A stretch of DNA of 64,000 bases, taken from NCBI RefSeq assembly GCF_009498455.1, contig NZ_CP045644.1, forward strand, positions 6,699,001 through 6,763,000. The letters run 5' to 3'. Source of the DNA: Variovorax paradoxus. Its GTDB lineage: Bacteria; Pseudomonadota; Gammaproteobacteria; Burkholderiales; Burkholderiaceae_C. Both the position numbers and the translations under genes were made by a program. The number at the start of each line of letters is the position of its first letter. The stretch's first letter is position 1. Below are positions 49,956-61,860 of this stretch, piece by piece. The notes below the pieces were generated by a model. It was not told the origin of the DNA. It saw only the letters and a program-made list of their open reading frames with translations, and did not search any database.

Positions 49956-49975
49956 CCCGCGGCCTCTGCCGCGGG
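49956..49975. terminator. Hairpin between convergent DUF3300 and peptidase genes
   Basis: CCCGCGGC and GCCGCGGG pair over eight bases with a four-base loop, just after the DUF3300 stop. No T tract follows on either strand, so it is a weak or factor-dependent terminator at best. Confidence 0.4.
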
Positions 49976-49991
49976 CGCACCACGCGCTGCC

Positions 49992-51263
49992 TCAGTTCTT
50001 GCCGATCTCGGTCAGCAGCCGCGTCACGAGGTACAGGCGCGGCACGATCGAGTCGACCTCGATGTACTCGTCGCGTGCGTGGTAGCCGAAGCCCGCGAGG
50101 CCGAAGCTCTCGACCACCGTGGCCTTGCCCGAGCGGCCCGCGAAGCCCGCGTCGGTGCCGCCGCCGGTCATCGGCGTCAGCGCCAGTTCGCGGTCGAGCT
50201 CCTTGTAGATCGCCTGCGCCTTCTCGGCCAGCGCACGGCCCTTGGCGCCCGCGACAAACGCCGGGCGGCCCACCTCGACCTTCACCGTGGTCTCGGTGTC
50301 GGGAATCAGCTTGCCGCTGGCGATCTTGGCCTGCAGCGCCTCGGTGAGCTTCTTCTCGGCGCCGGGCTGCGTGATACGGATGTCGCCCAGCGCCTGCGCC
50401 TTCTCGGTGATCTGGTTGATCGGGCCGGTGGCGCGCGCCACGGTCCAGTTCAGCGTCACGCCGGGGATGTCCTTGGCGAGGTCCTTCGTCTGCAGCATCT
50501 GGTACGACAGCTCGTACAGCGCGTTGCGGCCCAGCTCGGGCGCGGCACCGGCGTGCGCGGCACGGCCCTTCACCTCGAGCGTGGCCTGCGCGATGCCGGC
50601 CGCGCCGAGCAGCAGCGACTCGCCCTTGGCCACGGCCTTCGCGGCCGTCGGCTCGAAGGACAGCACCGTGTCGTGCAGGTCGGCCGTGGTGGCGATGAGC
50701 TCGCCCGAGCCCACCGAGCCCACTTCTTCGTCGGGATTCACGAGCACCGTGAGCGTGTCGTAGTCGCGCCAGCTGGCGTCGGCCAGGATCTTCAGCGACG
50801 CCATCATCACCGCGAGGCCACCCTTGTCGTCGGCAATGCCGGGGCCGTAGATGCGGTTGCCGTCCACCTTGTAGGGCTGGCTGTTCAGGATGCCCGGCGC
50901 GTACACCGTGTCCATGTGGCCCTGCAGCATGATCTTGCGCTTGCCCGTGCCCTTGATCGTGCCGATGACGATGTCGGCACCCGCGCCGGCCGAAGCCTTG
51001 CGGCGCTCCGTCTTGAAGCCGGCCGCCTTCAGGCGCCCTTCGATCACGTCGGCCATCTTCATCAGGCCGTCGACGTTCAGGCTGCCCGACTCGATCGACA
51101 CCATTTCCTTCAGGTTGTCGATGACGGCGGGTTGCGCCTTCTCGGCAGCAGCGAGCAGCTTCGCATCGGGGGCCGCCTGCACGGAGGCCGCGGCGCCGAG
51201 CGCGAGGCCGCAGGCCAGGGCGATGGAACGCAACGAGAAGAATGCCGAAGTACGCAGGGTCAT
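49992..51263 (-). CDS. Exported M20 family peptidase (glutamate carboxypeptidase-like)
   Basis: A 423-residue zinc peptidase of the CPG2 group. A signal peptide (MTLRTSAFFSLRSIALACGL then ALGAAASVQA) makes it periplasmic or secreted. Zinc and catalytic residues are visible: QGHMDTVYAPG (H and D), GIADDKGG, NPDEEVGSVGS (E-E) and TGGGTDAGF. CPG2 releases C-terminal glutamate from folate or related compounds, but M20 substrates vary. The start at 51263 gives an intact signal sequence. Confidence 0.9.
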   Translation of the reverse strand: MTLRTSAFFSLRSIALACGLALGAAASVQAAPDAKLLAAAEKAQPAVIDNLKEMVSIESGSLNVDGLMKMADVIEGRLKAAGFKTERRKASAGAGADIVIGTIKGTGKRKIMLQGHMDTVYAPGILNSQPYKVDGNRIYGPGIADDKGGLAVMMASLKILADASWRDYDTLTVLVNPDEEVGSVGSGELIATTADLHDTVLSFEPTAAKAVAKGESLLLGAAGIAQATLEVKGRAAHAGAAPELGRNALYELSYQMLQTKDLAKDIPGVTLNWTVARATGPINQITEKAQALGDIRITQPGAEKKLTEALQAKIASGKLIPDTETTVKVEVGRPAFVAGAKGRALAEKAQAIYKELDRELALTPMTGGGTDAGFAGRSGKATVVESFGLAGFGYHARDEYIEVDSIVPRLYLVTRLLTEIGKN

Positions 51264-51410
51264 GAGAGTCTCTTTTCTTGGAGTGATGGAGGGCGGGCGC
51301 CAGCATAGCGACATGGCGGTCGAAGCGGCGCAAATCGGCGACAGCAAGGGGCCGGCGAGCGAAGGCCCCTTCGACGTCGCCGTCGGCAGTGACCTGAGCC
51401 GGCCACGCGC

Positions 51411-52238
51411 TCAGCGCACCACCATCGCCCCGAACACCACGATCAACAAGGCCAGGTAGACCTTGGCGTGGACGCGGTCCGGGATGCGCCCGATCCACAG
51501 CGCGGCGACGCGAATGCCGATCCACGAGCCCACCACGAGCGTCGCTGCCGCGCGCACATCGACGTACCCCAGATACCACGGCCCGAACGCGGGCGTCGAG
51601 GTGGCGGACAGGGCCACGTAGGTGGCCGTGCCGGCCAGCGCGACAGGCAGCGACAGCGGGTTGGCCATGGCCGTCGCGCGGCTCATCTCGATGCCGCGAC
51701 GGCGCATGAGGGGCACCGTCATCACGCTGCCGCCGACGCCGAGGAACGCAGCCACCCAACCGATCACCAACCCCGACAGCGCCGTGGCGGTGAAAGAAGG
51801 CGGCGCCTTGCTCGCCACGGTCGGCGAAAGAAAGCCGGGCCGGAGCCAGCAGTCCCCGATCGTCAGCGCGAGGTACGCCGCGAATGCCCATCGCAGCCAT
51901 TCCCCATGGACCGCGGTGGCCGCCAGCGCCCCCAGCACCGCGCCGGCACCGATCACGCCCAGCAGCGGCCTGACTTGCGACCAGTCCAGCGTCCCGGCGC
52001 GCTGATGGCGCCACGTGGCGAGCAGCGCGCCGAAGATCATCACGCAGGTGGACGTGGCCACCGCGATCTGCATGGCCGACTGCCCGACGGCGCTGTCGGC
52101 GGCATTCAGCTGCGACAGGAGCTGGTAGAGCAACGGCACCACGACGAAGCCACCGCCGAAACCGAACAGCACGGTGGTGACGCCCGTCAGGCCTCCGCAC
52201 ACCATCAACAACACATACAACGACACAGGCCACTCCAT
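51411..52238 (-). CDS. Sulfite exporter TauE/SafE family permease
   Basis: A 275-residue membrane protein with about eight segments and the two family repeats: GGLTGVTTVLFGFGGGFVVV at the N-terminus and GWVAAFLGVGGSVMTVPLMR in the second half. Export of sulfite or sulfoacetate is the usual assignment, though other anions are possible. The start at 52238 (MEWPVSLYVLL) is preferred; upstream in-frame ATGs at 52319 and 52283 give a non-hydrophobic extension that would reach into the divergent gene region. Confidence 0.88.
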   Translation of the reverse strand: MEWPVSLYVLLMVCGGLTGVTTVLFGFGGGFVVVPLLYQLLSQLNAADSAVGQSAMQIAVATSTCVMIFGALLATWRHQRAGTLDWSQVRPLLGVIGAGAVLGALAATAVHGEWLRWAFAAYLALTIGDCWLRPGFLSPTVASKAPPSFTATALSGLVIGWVAAFLGVGGSVMTVPLMRRRGIEMSRATAMANPLSLPVALAGTATYVALSATSTPAFGPWYLGYVDVRAAATLVVGSWIGIRVAALWIGRIPDRVHAKVYLALLIVVFGAMVVR

Positions 52239-52333
52239 CGAGACAGAAGCCTTGAGGCTAGAACCGTGTGGCTTGGCGCGCATGCGCGCTTCGGTCAACA
52301 ATATTTGTGTTTCCGCCAACTCCCCGATCCGCT

Positions 52334-53098
52334 GTGCGCAACCAATCCCTCGACAGCCTCGACCTCACACCGCGTGCCGTGCTGGCCATCGGCACCGACT
52401 ACGCACCGGGCACCGTGCTCGACACGCACAGCCATCGCCGCGCCCAGTTTCTCTACGGCGCCACCGGCCTCATGGAGGTGGGCACGGACGATGGCGCCTG
52501 GGTCGTCCCGCCGCACAGCGGCGTCTGGATTCCGGCCGGCAAGCCGCACCGGGTGAAGATGGTCGGCGTCAGCACCCGCAGCCTCTACATCGAGCCGATC
52601 GCTGCACCGCGCGGTGGTTCATCGTGCGAAGTGCTCGCGGTGTCGCCGTTGCTGCGGCAGCTGCTGATCGAGGCCATCGATGTGCCCGCGCTGTACGACG
52701 AGCGAGGTCGCGATGGCCTGTTGATGTCGCTGGTGTTGCAGGAGGTTGGCCGCGCCGCCGCATTGCCGTTCTTTGCGCCGCTGCCCAGCGAGCCACGCCT
52801 GGCGGCTTTGTGCATTGCGTTCCTGCACCAGCCCGACGTGCGCACCTCCCCACTCGCCTGGGCACGGCAACTGCATCAGAGCGAACGCACCTTCAGCCGG
52901 TTCTTTCGCCTGCAGACCGGCATGACCTTCGCTGAATGGCGAACCCAGGCGTGCCTGCTGTCGGCCATGGCCCAGTTGGCGATGGGCCATCCGGTGACCG
53001 CCGTGGCGCTTCAACTGGGCTACGACAGCCCGGGCGCTTTCTCCACGATGTTCAGAAAGAAGCTGGGGCAGACGCCGTCGGCGTTCATGGCGGCTTGA
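52334..53098 (+). CDS. AraC family regulator with cupin-like sensor domain
   Basis: A 254-residue regulator. A GTG at 52334 gives a normal N-terminus; the frame is open to 52268 (GTG) but the extra residues look random. The N-terminal domain is a cupin (HSHRRAQFLYGATGLMEVGT, PPHSGVWIPAGKPHRV), and the C-terminal domain has two helix-turn-helix units (LHQSERTFSRFFRLQTGM, VALQLGYDSPGAFSTMF). It is divergent from the TauE-family gene and likely controls it. An ACAA-n3-TTGT repeat lies in the intergenic region near 52302. Confidence 0.86.
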   Translation: MRNQSLDSLDLTPRAVLAIGTDYAPGTVLDTHSHRRAQFLYGATGLMEVGTDDGAWVVPPHSGVWIPAGKPHRVKMVGVSTRSLYIEPIAAPRGGSSCEVLAVSPLLRQLLIEAIDVPALYDERGRDGLLMSLVLQEVGRAAALPFFAPLPSEPRLAALCIAFLHQPDVRTSPLAWARQLHQSERTFSRFFRLQTGMTFAEWRTQACLLSAMAQLAMGHPVTAVALQLGYDSPGAFSTMFRKKLGQTPSAFMAA

Positions 53099-53238
53099 CG
53101 GGTTGCCAGCCGCCACGCGCCTGGGTAAGACGAGACGGAAACCGCGCTAACATTTCGCCGGCTCCGCCGCTCCACCCGGGCCGGACGCTTGAGAGGACCG
53201 CGCAAAATCCAGGGTGTCACTGCAAATGGAGCGTCCCG

Positions 53239-53538
53239 ATGTGGAGCATCCTGGCCGATCTTGTCGTCGGCATCTTCGATTTCGTTCTCGATGTCCTGTT
53301 GTTGCGCAGTGTGCGCGACAAGCGCGGTCACCGGAAGCGCAGCGTGGCGGAAGACAGCCTCGCGGTCGCACGCTTCGATTTCGTCACGCTGGTTTTCATC
53401 GCAGGCGTGAGCGCCAGCCTGATGCTGCTGCTGGCGTTCGCCTTCGACGTACCGACAGGCTGGAGCGTGGCGATCGGCCTCACCGTCGGCGCGGTCTGGG
53501 GTGTCTGGCGGTATGCCCAGCTGATTCGCGAGCGATGA
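53239..53538 (+). CDS. Small membrane protein of unknown function
   Basis: A 99-residue protein starting at ATG 53239, with GGAG about eight bases upstream. Two hydrophobic segments (ILADLVVGIFDFVLDVLLLR and FVTLVFIAGVSASLMLLLAF) flank a basic cytoplasmic stretch (RDKRGHRKRS). No enzymatic motif is visible. It lies just before the DUF2845 gene, with which it is probably cotranscribed. Unknown role. Confidence 0.65.
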   Translation: MWSILADLVVGIFDFVLDVLLLRSVRDKRGHRKRSVAEDSLAVARFDFVTLVFIAGVSASLMLLLAFAFDVPTGWSVAIGLTVGAVWGVWRYAQLIRER

Positions 53539-53542
53539 ACGC

Positions 53543-53917
53543 ATGACGCACAAGGAACGTTTCGCACGTATCGCCACCGGGCTGTCGATCGCCGCAGCCG
53601 CCTGGCTGGCCTCCGGCTGCGCCTCCGCCCAGTCCCTCGCCTGCAACGGCTACCTTGTCGGCAAAGGCGCATCACCCGCGACCTTGCTCCAGACCTGCGG
53701 CGAACCGGTCTATCGGCAGGCGGTTTGTGTGCCGATGGTGCAGCTTGGCTGGGTGCTCACGCCGTTTCGGCCGGGCGGCCCTGAAGCCGTACTGGCCAAC
53801 CAGTGCGTGCCGATGGAAGAGTGGACCTACGACCGCGGGCCGGGCACCTTCTTCGGCATCGTGCGCCTCTACAACGGCACGATCGAATCGGTGCGCGATG
53901 GGGACCGCGGCCGTTAG
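53543..53917 (+). CDS. DUF2845 domain-containing exported protein
   Basis: A 124-residue protein with a signal peptide and possible lipobox (LASGC, C26). The DUF2845 features are CGEPVYRQAVC and, at the C-terminus, EEWTYDRGPGTFFGIVRLYN then GDRGR. Four cysteines in the mature part suggest disulfides. The start is 4 bases after the stop of the small membrane protein. Function of DUF2845 is not established. Confidence 0.75.
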   Translation: MTHKERFARIATGLSIAAAAWLASGCASAQSLACNGYLVGKGASPATLLQTCGEPVYRQAVCVPMVQLGWVLTPFRPGGPEAVLANQCVPMEEWTYDRGPGTFFGIVRLYNGTIESVRDGDRGR

Positions 53918-54152
53918 GGCGTCAAGGCCAGCCCCTCGGCAAGCCGGAAACGCCCGGCAACATCTCCGGTACCCACTACAGGGGAGGACGCCCGCGGAAC
54001 GGCGTTGACGACGATGCCTGGCAGGGCCACCATGGCCCAGCGTCCCCGTCACGCATGCCCAGACAGGCACGGACTCGTTGGAGCAAGGGAGCAGGCTCGC
54101 TCTGCGATGAATGGTCAAGCCATGCACTGCTCAGAGCTTTCAAGGAGTTCCC

Positions 54153-54968
54153 ATGGCTGCCGAAAGCGACAAGGTGTTCGCGGGCTCGATCCCCAAGTTC
54201 TACGACACGCTGATGGTCCCCCTGATCTTCGAGGGCTACGCCGTCGACGTCGCAGCACTGGTCGCGGGGTTCTCGCCCGGCGCGGTGCTGGAAACAGCGG
54301 CCGGCAGCGGCGCGGTCACGCGGATGCTCGCACCCCTGCTCGGCGCCGACGCGCGCTACGTGGTGACCGACCTCAACCCCGCCATGCTCGACTACGCCTT
54401 CACGCGCCAATCGGCCGACAGCCGCATCGAATGGAAGCAGGCCGACGCGCTCGCCCTGCCGTTCGAGAACGCCTCCTTCGATGTAGTGCTCTGCCAGTTC
54501 GGTGCGATGTTCTTCCCTGACCGGGTCGCCGGCTACAGCGAGGCGCGTCGCGTGCTCAAGCCCGGTGGTCGCTTCGTGTTCAGCGTCTGGGACCGCATCG
54601 AAGAGAACGAATTTTCCAACGACGTCACCCAGGCCGTCGCCACCGTGTTTCCGGACGACCCACCGCGGTTCCTCGCGCGCACGCCGCACGGCTACCACGA
54701 CGTCGCACTGATCCGCGAAGACCTGGGCCGCGCGGGGTTCACCGACATCGAGATCAAGACGATCGAGAAGCAAAGTCGCTCGCCCTCTGCCAGCGAGGTG
54801 GCCATGGCCTACTGCCAGGGAACGCCGCTGCGCAACGAGATCGAGGCGCGCGATGCGAGCCTGCTACAGCTCGCAACCGACCGTGCAGCTGAGGCGATTA
54901 CCAGCCGACATGGCATGGGGCCGGTGGTCGGGAAGATCCAGGCGCACGTCATCGTGGCGACGGCTTAG
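54153..54968 (+). CDS. Class I SAM-dependent methyltransferase
   Basis: A 271-residue methyltransferase. The SAM-binding motif is LETAAGSGAVTRML (motif I), with the acidic residue in VVTDLNPAML and the motif DALALPFENASFDVVLCQFG (motif II/III). It resembles the UbiE-like group. AAGGAG (54142-54147) precedes ATG 54153. Substrate unknown. It stands alone after a 235-base gap with no recognised gene and converges on DUF2200. Confidence 0.85.
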   Translation: MAAESDKVFAGSIPKFYDTLMVPLIFEGYAVDVAALVAGFSPGAVLETAAGSGAVTRMLAPLLGADARYVVTDLNPAMLDYAFTRQSADSRIEWKQADALALPFENASFDVVLCQFGAMFFPDRVAGYSEARRVLKPGGRFVFSVWDRIEENEFSNDVTQAVATVFPDDPPRFLARTPHGYHDVALIREDLGRAGFTDIEIKTIEKQSRSPSASEVAMAYCQGTPLRNEIEARDASLLQLATDRAAEAITSRHGMGPVVGKIQAHVIVATA

Positions 54969-54975
54969 ACGCGCC

Positions 54976-55332
54976 CTACGCCCGCAGGATCTTCTCGATC
55001 GCCTTGCCCTTGGCCAGTTCATCGACCAGCTTGTCCATGTAGCGGATCTTCTGCATCAGCGGGTCTTCGACTTCTTCGACGCGCACGCCGCACACCACGC
55101 CCTTGATCAGGGCGCTGTTGGGATGCAGCGCGGGGGCCTGGGCGAAGAAGGTCCTGAAATCGTTCTGCTGCTCGATCTGCTGCTGCAGCCCCGCCGCGTC
55201 GTAGCCGGTGAGCCAGCAGATGACTGCATCGACCTCTGCCTTCGTGCGATGCTTGCGCTCCGCCTTCTGGACGTACATCGGGTAGACCTTGGCGAACGGC
55301 ATCGAGAAAATCTTGTGCTCGGGCATCGTCAT
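54976..55332 (-). CDS. DUF2200 family protein
   Basis: A 118-residue protein. The DUF2200 pattern is [20 protein letters not shown] then [10 protein letters not shown] and [20 protein letters not shown]. It is a small soluble protein; no catalytic motif is recognised. Two starts are possible (55332 or 55326). Its neighbour on the right is the small gene at 55381. Confidence 0.82.
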   Translation of the reverse strand: MTMPEHKIFSMPFAKVYPMYVQKAERKHRTKAEVDAVICWLTGYDAAGLQQQIEQQNDFRTFFAQAPALHPNSALIKGVVCGVRVEEVEDPLMQKIRYMDKLVDELAKGKAIEKILRA

Positions 55333-55380
55333 TGCTTCTTCATGTCGGTCGGACGGTCGATTCTGGTCAGGTGCTCATGG

Positions 55381-55697
55381 CTACGGATACCACACGACCG
55401 AGCACCCCTCCTCGAATGCGCCTTCGTAGTGTTTCCGGAACGCGTGCATCTGAGGATCGTTCAGCGCCTCGACATCCACCGGGCGCCCTGCCCAGAGGCG
55501 AAGGTCGACGAATCCGAATTTCGCAAGTTCCGACGCCGCATCCTCTTCGCGAGGGACATCTTCACTTTGCGCCAGGAAGAGCATGAGCTTGTGTCTGCCA
55601 CCCACGGCCGGTGCATCCCACGCGAAATCACAGACGCCGCTGTAGGTCGCTTCGGCGCCGTAGACATAGACCCTGATCTTGCCGGCCGGCGACGAGC

Positions 55698-55701
<4 letters not shown>
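55381..55701 (-). CDS. Small hypothetical protein coupled to the XRE regulator
   Basis: A 106-residue protein with a GTG start at 55701 overlapping the regulator stop as GTGA. The visible features are VYGAEATYSGVCDFAWDAPA, HKLMLFLAQSEDVPREEDAA and a C-terminal HYEGAFEEGCSVVWYP. I do not recognise a domain. The four-base overlap means it is translated with the XRE-cupin regulator and may modulate it or the pathway it controls. Confidence 0.6.
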
Positions 55702-57769
<2,068 letters not shown>

Positions 57770-57813
57770 TCCGTTCCTTCCCCCACAACGAACCCTCTCC
57801 ACGAGAAATCACC

Positions 57814-59265
57814 ATGCGTGTCTTCAGTGCCTCCCTTGCGACCGAAACCAACACCTTCGGCCCGATGCCGACCGGCCTCGCGTCCTTCAAGGACCGCGGC
57901 TACTTTCCCGCCGGCCAGCATCCCGATGCGCTGACGATCTATTCGGGTCCGCTGTGGGCCGCGCGCATCCGCGGCAAGGAAACGGGCTGGACGCTGCTCG
58001 AAGGCATGGTGGCGGGCGCGCAGCCCAGCGGCATCACCACGCGCCACGCCTACGAAACGCTGCGCGACGAAATGCTGAACGACCTGCGCGCGGCGCTGCC
58101 GGTGGACATGGTGCTGCTCGGCCTGCACGGCGCGATGGTGGCCGACGGTTATGACGACTGCGAAGGCGACATGCTGGTGCGCGTGCGGGAGATCGTCGGC
58201 CCCGACGTCATCGTCGGCGCCGAGCTCGACCCGCACAACCACCTCACGCCCGCCATGGTGGACAACGCCAACGTGATGGTCTCGTTCAAGGAGTACCCGC
58301 ACACCGACGTGCTCGAACGCGGACTGGAGCTGGTCGACATCTGCGCCGCGGCGGTCGAAGGCAAGGTCAAGCCGGTGGTCGCGATGGTCGACTGCGACAT
58401 CATCGTCACCGTCCATACCTCGCGCGAACCGGCGCGCAGTTTTGTCGAGCGCATGCAGGCGCTCGAAGGAAAAGACGGCGTGCTCTCGGTCTCGCTCACG
58501 CACGGCTTCTCGTGGGGCGACGTGCCCGAGATGGGCACCAAGGTGCTGGTGTACACCGACGGCGACCAGGCCAAGGCCGATGCCCTGGCGCGCCAGTTGG
58601 CCGACGAAGTCATCGCCATGCGCGACGGCCTCACGGTCAACTACCCCAGCATCGACGACTCGCTCGACCAGGCCCTGGCCTTCGACGGCGGCCCCGTGGT
58701 GCTGGCCGACGGCGCCGACAACCCCGGCGGCGGTGCGGCGAGCGACTCCACCTTCATCCTGCGCCGCATGCTCGAGCGCGGCATCACCAACGCGGCCCTC
58801 GGCCCGATGTGGGACCCGATCGCCGTGCGCATCGCCTTCGACGCCGGCGTGGGCGCGAAGCTGCAGATGCGCATCGGCGGCAAGATCAGCCCGCTGTCGG
58901 GCGATCCGCTCGACCTCGAATGCACCGTGAAGGCGCTGCAAGAAGACCTGGTGATGACGGGCCTGTCGAACACGCCCACGGCCATGGGCGACTGCGCGCT
59001 GGTCGAGGTCAACGGCATCGAGATCGTGCTGATCACGCGGCGCAACCAGGCCATGGGCACCGACATGTTCACGCAGCTGGGTTGCGACCTGGCCGCCAAG
59101 AAGATCGTCGTGGTCAAGTCGTCGCAGCACTTCTATGCGTCGTACTCCCAGGTCGCAAAGCACGTGATCTACGCCGGCGCACCGGGCGCGGTGACGCTCG
59201 ATCTCACGACGCTGCCGTACCGCAAAGCACGCCTGCCCAAGTGGCCCATCGGCGTCGCTGCCTGA
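57814..59265 (+). CDS. M81 family metallopeptidase (MlrC-like), copy 2
   Basis: A 483-residue relative of MlrC. The zinc set D139-x-H141...H163 (ELDPHNHLTP to EYPHTD) is intact and identically spaced to copy 1, but the N-terminal histidine of the NHETNTF motif is Thr here (ATETNTF), a difference close to the active site. The C-terminal domain has LADGADNPGGGAASDSTF. It lies between the oxidase and the Dpp importer, so it probably degrades an imported peptide-like compound. It and the gene at 3624 are only distantly similar, so a recent duplication is unlikely. Confidence 0.9.
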   Translation: MRVFSASLATETNTFGPMPTGLASFKDRGYFPAGQHPDALTIYSGPLWAARIRGKETGWTLLEGMVAGAQPSGITTRHAYETLRDEMLNDLRAALPVDMVLLGLHGAMVADGYDDCEGDMLVRVREIVGPDVIVGAELDPHNHLTPAMVDNANVMVSFKEYPHTDVLERGLELVDICAAAVEGKVKPVVAMVDCDIIVTVHTSREPARSFVERMQALEGKDGVLSVSLTHGFSWGDVPEMGTKVLVYTDGDQAKADALARQLADEVIAMRDGLTVNYPSIDDSLDQALAFDGGPVVLADGADNPGGGAASDSTFILRRMLERGITNAALGPMWDPIAVRIAFDAGVGAKLQMRIGGKISPLSGDPLDLECTVKALQEDLVMTGLSNTPTAMGDCALVEVNGIEIVLITRRNQAMGTDMFTQLGCDLAAKKIVVVKSSQHFYASYSQVAKHVIYAGAPGAVTLDLTTLPYRKARLPKWPIGVAA

Positions 59266-59303
59266 ACTCCCTCTTCTTTCGCTACCCCACCGGAGAACCG
59301 ACG

Positions 59304-60884
59304 ATGAAACGACGAACGCTTGCCGCCCTCGCTGCCCTGGCCCTTTCGGCCGCCAGCCTTCCCGCGCTCGCCCAGACAACGCCGCCCAAGACACTGAAGG
59401 TGGTGGCGCATGCCGACCTGAAGATCCTCGACCCGACCTTCACCACGGCCTACATCTCGCGCAACTTCGGCCACATGGTGTACGACACGCTGTTCGCACA
59501 AGATGCCACCGGCAAGCCGCAGCCGCAGATGGTCGAGAAGTACACGACCTCGAAGGACGGCAAGCAGTGGAGCTTCACGCTGCGCCCGGGCCTGAAGTTC
59601 TCCGACGGCGCCGCCGTGACCTCGGCCGACGCCGTGGCGTCGCTGCAGCGCTGGGCCGCGCGCGACAGCCTGGGCCGCGCCATGACGGGTGTCGGCGCCG
59701 AGTGGAAGGCAACCGACGCGCGCACCCTCACGCTCACGCTCAACGAGCCCTTCGGCATGGTGCTCGACGCGCTGGCCAAGCCCTCGGGCTTTCCGCCGGT
59801 GATCCTGCCCGAGCGCATCGCCAAGTTGCCAGCCGCCTCGCCGCTGACCGAGGTCGTCGGCTCAGGGCCCTTCATCTTCAAGCGCGACGAATGGGTGCCG
59901 GGCAACAAGACGGTGTTCGTGCGCAACCCGAACTACGTGGCGCGCAGCGAGCCGCCGAGCGGCCTGGCCGGCAGCAAGAAGACCACGCTCGACCGTGTCG
60001 AATGGCTCTACCTGCCCGACGCCAACAGCGCCGTGTCGGCGCTCAAGCGCGGCGAGGTCGACTACATCGAGCAGCTGGCGCCCGACTACATCGCGCCGCT
60101 GCGCACCGACAGCAACATCAAGATCGGCTCGGGCGGCGCCTACCAGGGCTTCCTGGTCATGAACCAGCTGCACGCGCCTTTCGACAACCCCAAGGTGCGC
60201 CAGGCGCTGCTGCAGGCCGTGAACCAGGAACGCTTCGTCGCGGCCATGGGCTTCCCGCTGGACATGCGCATGGCCTACTGCGCCACCTACTTCATCTGCG
60301 GCAGCCCCAACGACACCTCGGCCGGTGCGGAGCCTTTCCGCAAGGCCGACGTGGCCAAGGCGAAGAAGATGCTCGCCGACGCCGGCTACAAGGGCGAGAA
60401 GGTGGTGCTGATGGTGCCCAGCGACGTGCCCTACCTCAACGCCGAGGCACTGATGGCCGCACAGACCATGAAGAGCATCGGCCTGAACGTCGATGCACAG
60501 ACCATGGACTGGGCCTCGATCGGTGCGCGCCGCGCCAAGCGCGATGCGCCCGACGCCGGCGGCTGGAACATCTACGTCACGGTGGCCGGCGAATTCGACG
60601 TCAACTCGCCCATCAGCAATGCCTACCTGGGCGCAGCCTGCGGCAACACGCTGCCCGGCTGGCCCTGCGACAAGAAGCTCGACGAACTGCGCACCGCCTG
60701 GCTGAAGGAAACCGTGCCGGCCAAGCGCAAGGAACTGCTCGACGCCTTCCAGACCCGCGCCTACGAGGCCGTGCCGTACATCAACGCCGGCCAGTACTCG
60801 GCCGCGTTCGCGGCGCGCGCCAGCCTCAAGGGGCTGGACAAGATGTGGGCCGGCATGCCCACCGTCTGGGTGCTCGACAAGTAA
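59304..60884 (+). CDS. Dpp-type periplasmic substrate-binding protein (SBP family 5)
   Basis: A 526-residue exported protein; signal peptide MKRRTLAALAALALSAASLP, cut after ALAQ (residue ~24). SBP_bac_5 features: KVVAHADLKILDPTFTTAYI, WSFTLRPGLKFSDGAAVTSA and DYIEQLAPDYI. CGGAGAA precedes the ATG. Family members bind oligopeptides, nickel complexes, opines or other amino compounds. Here the oxidase and M81 enzyme upstream suggest a modified peptide or amino acid derivative. Confidence 0.92.
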   Translation: MKRRTLAALAALALSAASLPALAQTTPPKTLKVVAHADLKILDPTFTTAYISRNFGHMVYDTLFAQDATGKPQPQMVEKYTTSKDGKQWSFTLRPGLKFSDGAAVTSADAVASLQRWAARDSLGRAMTGVGAEWKATDARTLTLTLNEPFGMVLDALAKPSGFPPVILPERIAKLPAASPLTEVVGSGPFIFKRDEWVPGNKTVFVRNPNYVARSEPPSGLAGSKKTTLDRVEWLYLPDANSAVSALKRGEVDYIEQLAPDYIAPLRTDSNIKIGSGGAYQGFLVMNQLHAPFDNPKVRQALLQAVNQERFVAAMGFPLDMRMAYCATYFICGSPNDTSAGAEPFRKADVAKAKKMLADAGYKGEKVVLMVPSDVPYLNAEALMAAQTMKSIGLNVDAQTMDWASIGARRAKRDAPDAGGWNIYVTVAGEFDVNSPISNAYLGAACGNTLPGWPCDKKLDELRTAWLKETVPAKRKELLDAFQTRAYEAVPYINAGQYSAAFAARASLKGLDKMWAGMPTVWVLDK

Positions 60885-60899
60885 GCCGCCGCGCACGCC

Positions 60900-61835
60900 A
60901 TGGGCTACATCGTTCGACGCTTTCTTTCCACGCTGCCGGTGATGGCGGTGGTGGCCGTGGTGGTGTTCCTTCTGATCCACCTGTCGCCGGGCGACCCGGC
61001 CGCGCTCATCGCGGGCGACCTCGCCACCACCGAAGACATCGACAAGCTGCGCGCCGCGCTCGGCCTGAACCTGCCGCTGTGGCAGCAGTTCGGGCTGTGG
61101 ATCGGCAAGATCTTCACGGGCGACCTGGGCACCTCGATCTTCACGCAGGTGCCCGTGACGCAGCTGCTCGGCCAGCGGCTGGAGCCGACGGTGTCGATCG
61201 CGGCACTGACCATGCTCATCACGCTGGTGACGGCCGTGCCGCTGGGCACGCTCGCGGCCTACTTCGCGGGCACCTGGATCGACCGGCTGGTGATGCTGTT
61301 CGCGGTGCTGGCGTTCTCGGTGCCGGTGTTCCTCATCGGCTACCTGCTGGTCTACACCTTCGCGGTGCAGCTGCCGTGGTTTCCGGTGCAGGGCTACGTG
61401 AACTTCTCCGAAGGCCCCGGCGCCTGGCTGCGCGCGCTGGTGCTGCCCTGCGTGAACCTGGCGCTGGTGTACATCGCGCTGGTGACGCGCATGACGCGCG
61501 CCACCGTGCTCGAGGTGCTGCACGAGGACTACATCCGCACCGCGCGCGCCAAGGGCCTGGGCGTGCTGCCGGTGCTGGGCCATGCGCTGCGCAACGCGGC
61601 CATTCCCATCGCCACGACGATCGGCGCGGGCATCGCGCTGCTCATCGGCGGCGTGGTGGTCACCGAAACGGTGTTCGCCATTCCGGGCGTGGGCCGGCTC
61701 GTGATCGATTCGGTGCAGCGCCACGACTATCCGGTGATCCAGAGCGTGCTGCTGCTGTCGGCGGGGGTGTACGTGCTGATCAACCTGCTGATCGACCTGA
61801 GCTACCGCCTGTTCGACCCGCGCATCCAGTACTAG
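60900..61835 (+). CDS. Dpp-type ABC permease (DppB family)
   Basis: A 311-residue permease with six segments. The family signature MGYIVRRFLSTLPVMAVVAV and the coupling loop DYIRTARAKGLGVLPVLGHA are present, as is the N-terminal periplasmic GDPAALIAGDLAT. It follows the binding protein by 15 bases and pairs with the DppC-type permease. Confidence 0.94.
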   Translation: MGYIVRRFLSTLPVMAVVAVVVFLLIHLSPGDPAALIAGDLATTEDIDKLRAALGLNLPLWQQFGLWIGKIFTGDLGTSIFTQVPVTQLLGQRLEPTVSIAALTMLITLVTAVPLGTLAAYFAGTWIDRLVMLFAVLAFSVPVFLIGYLLVYTFAVQLPWFPVQGYVNFSEGPGAWLRALVLPCVNLALVYIALVTRMTRATVLEVLHEDYIRTARAKGLGVLPVLGHALRNAAIPIATTIGAGIALLIGGVVVTETVFAIPGVGRLVIDSVQRHDYPVIQSVLLLSAGVYVLINLLIDLSYRLFDPRIQY

Positions 61836-61860
61836 AACAAAGAACGAGCCCCACGACGCC

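Noticed and set aside
53918..54152. Gap of 235 bases checked for a gene or RNA
   Set aside because: No start with a ribosome site, conserved protein or convincing RNA structure was found.
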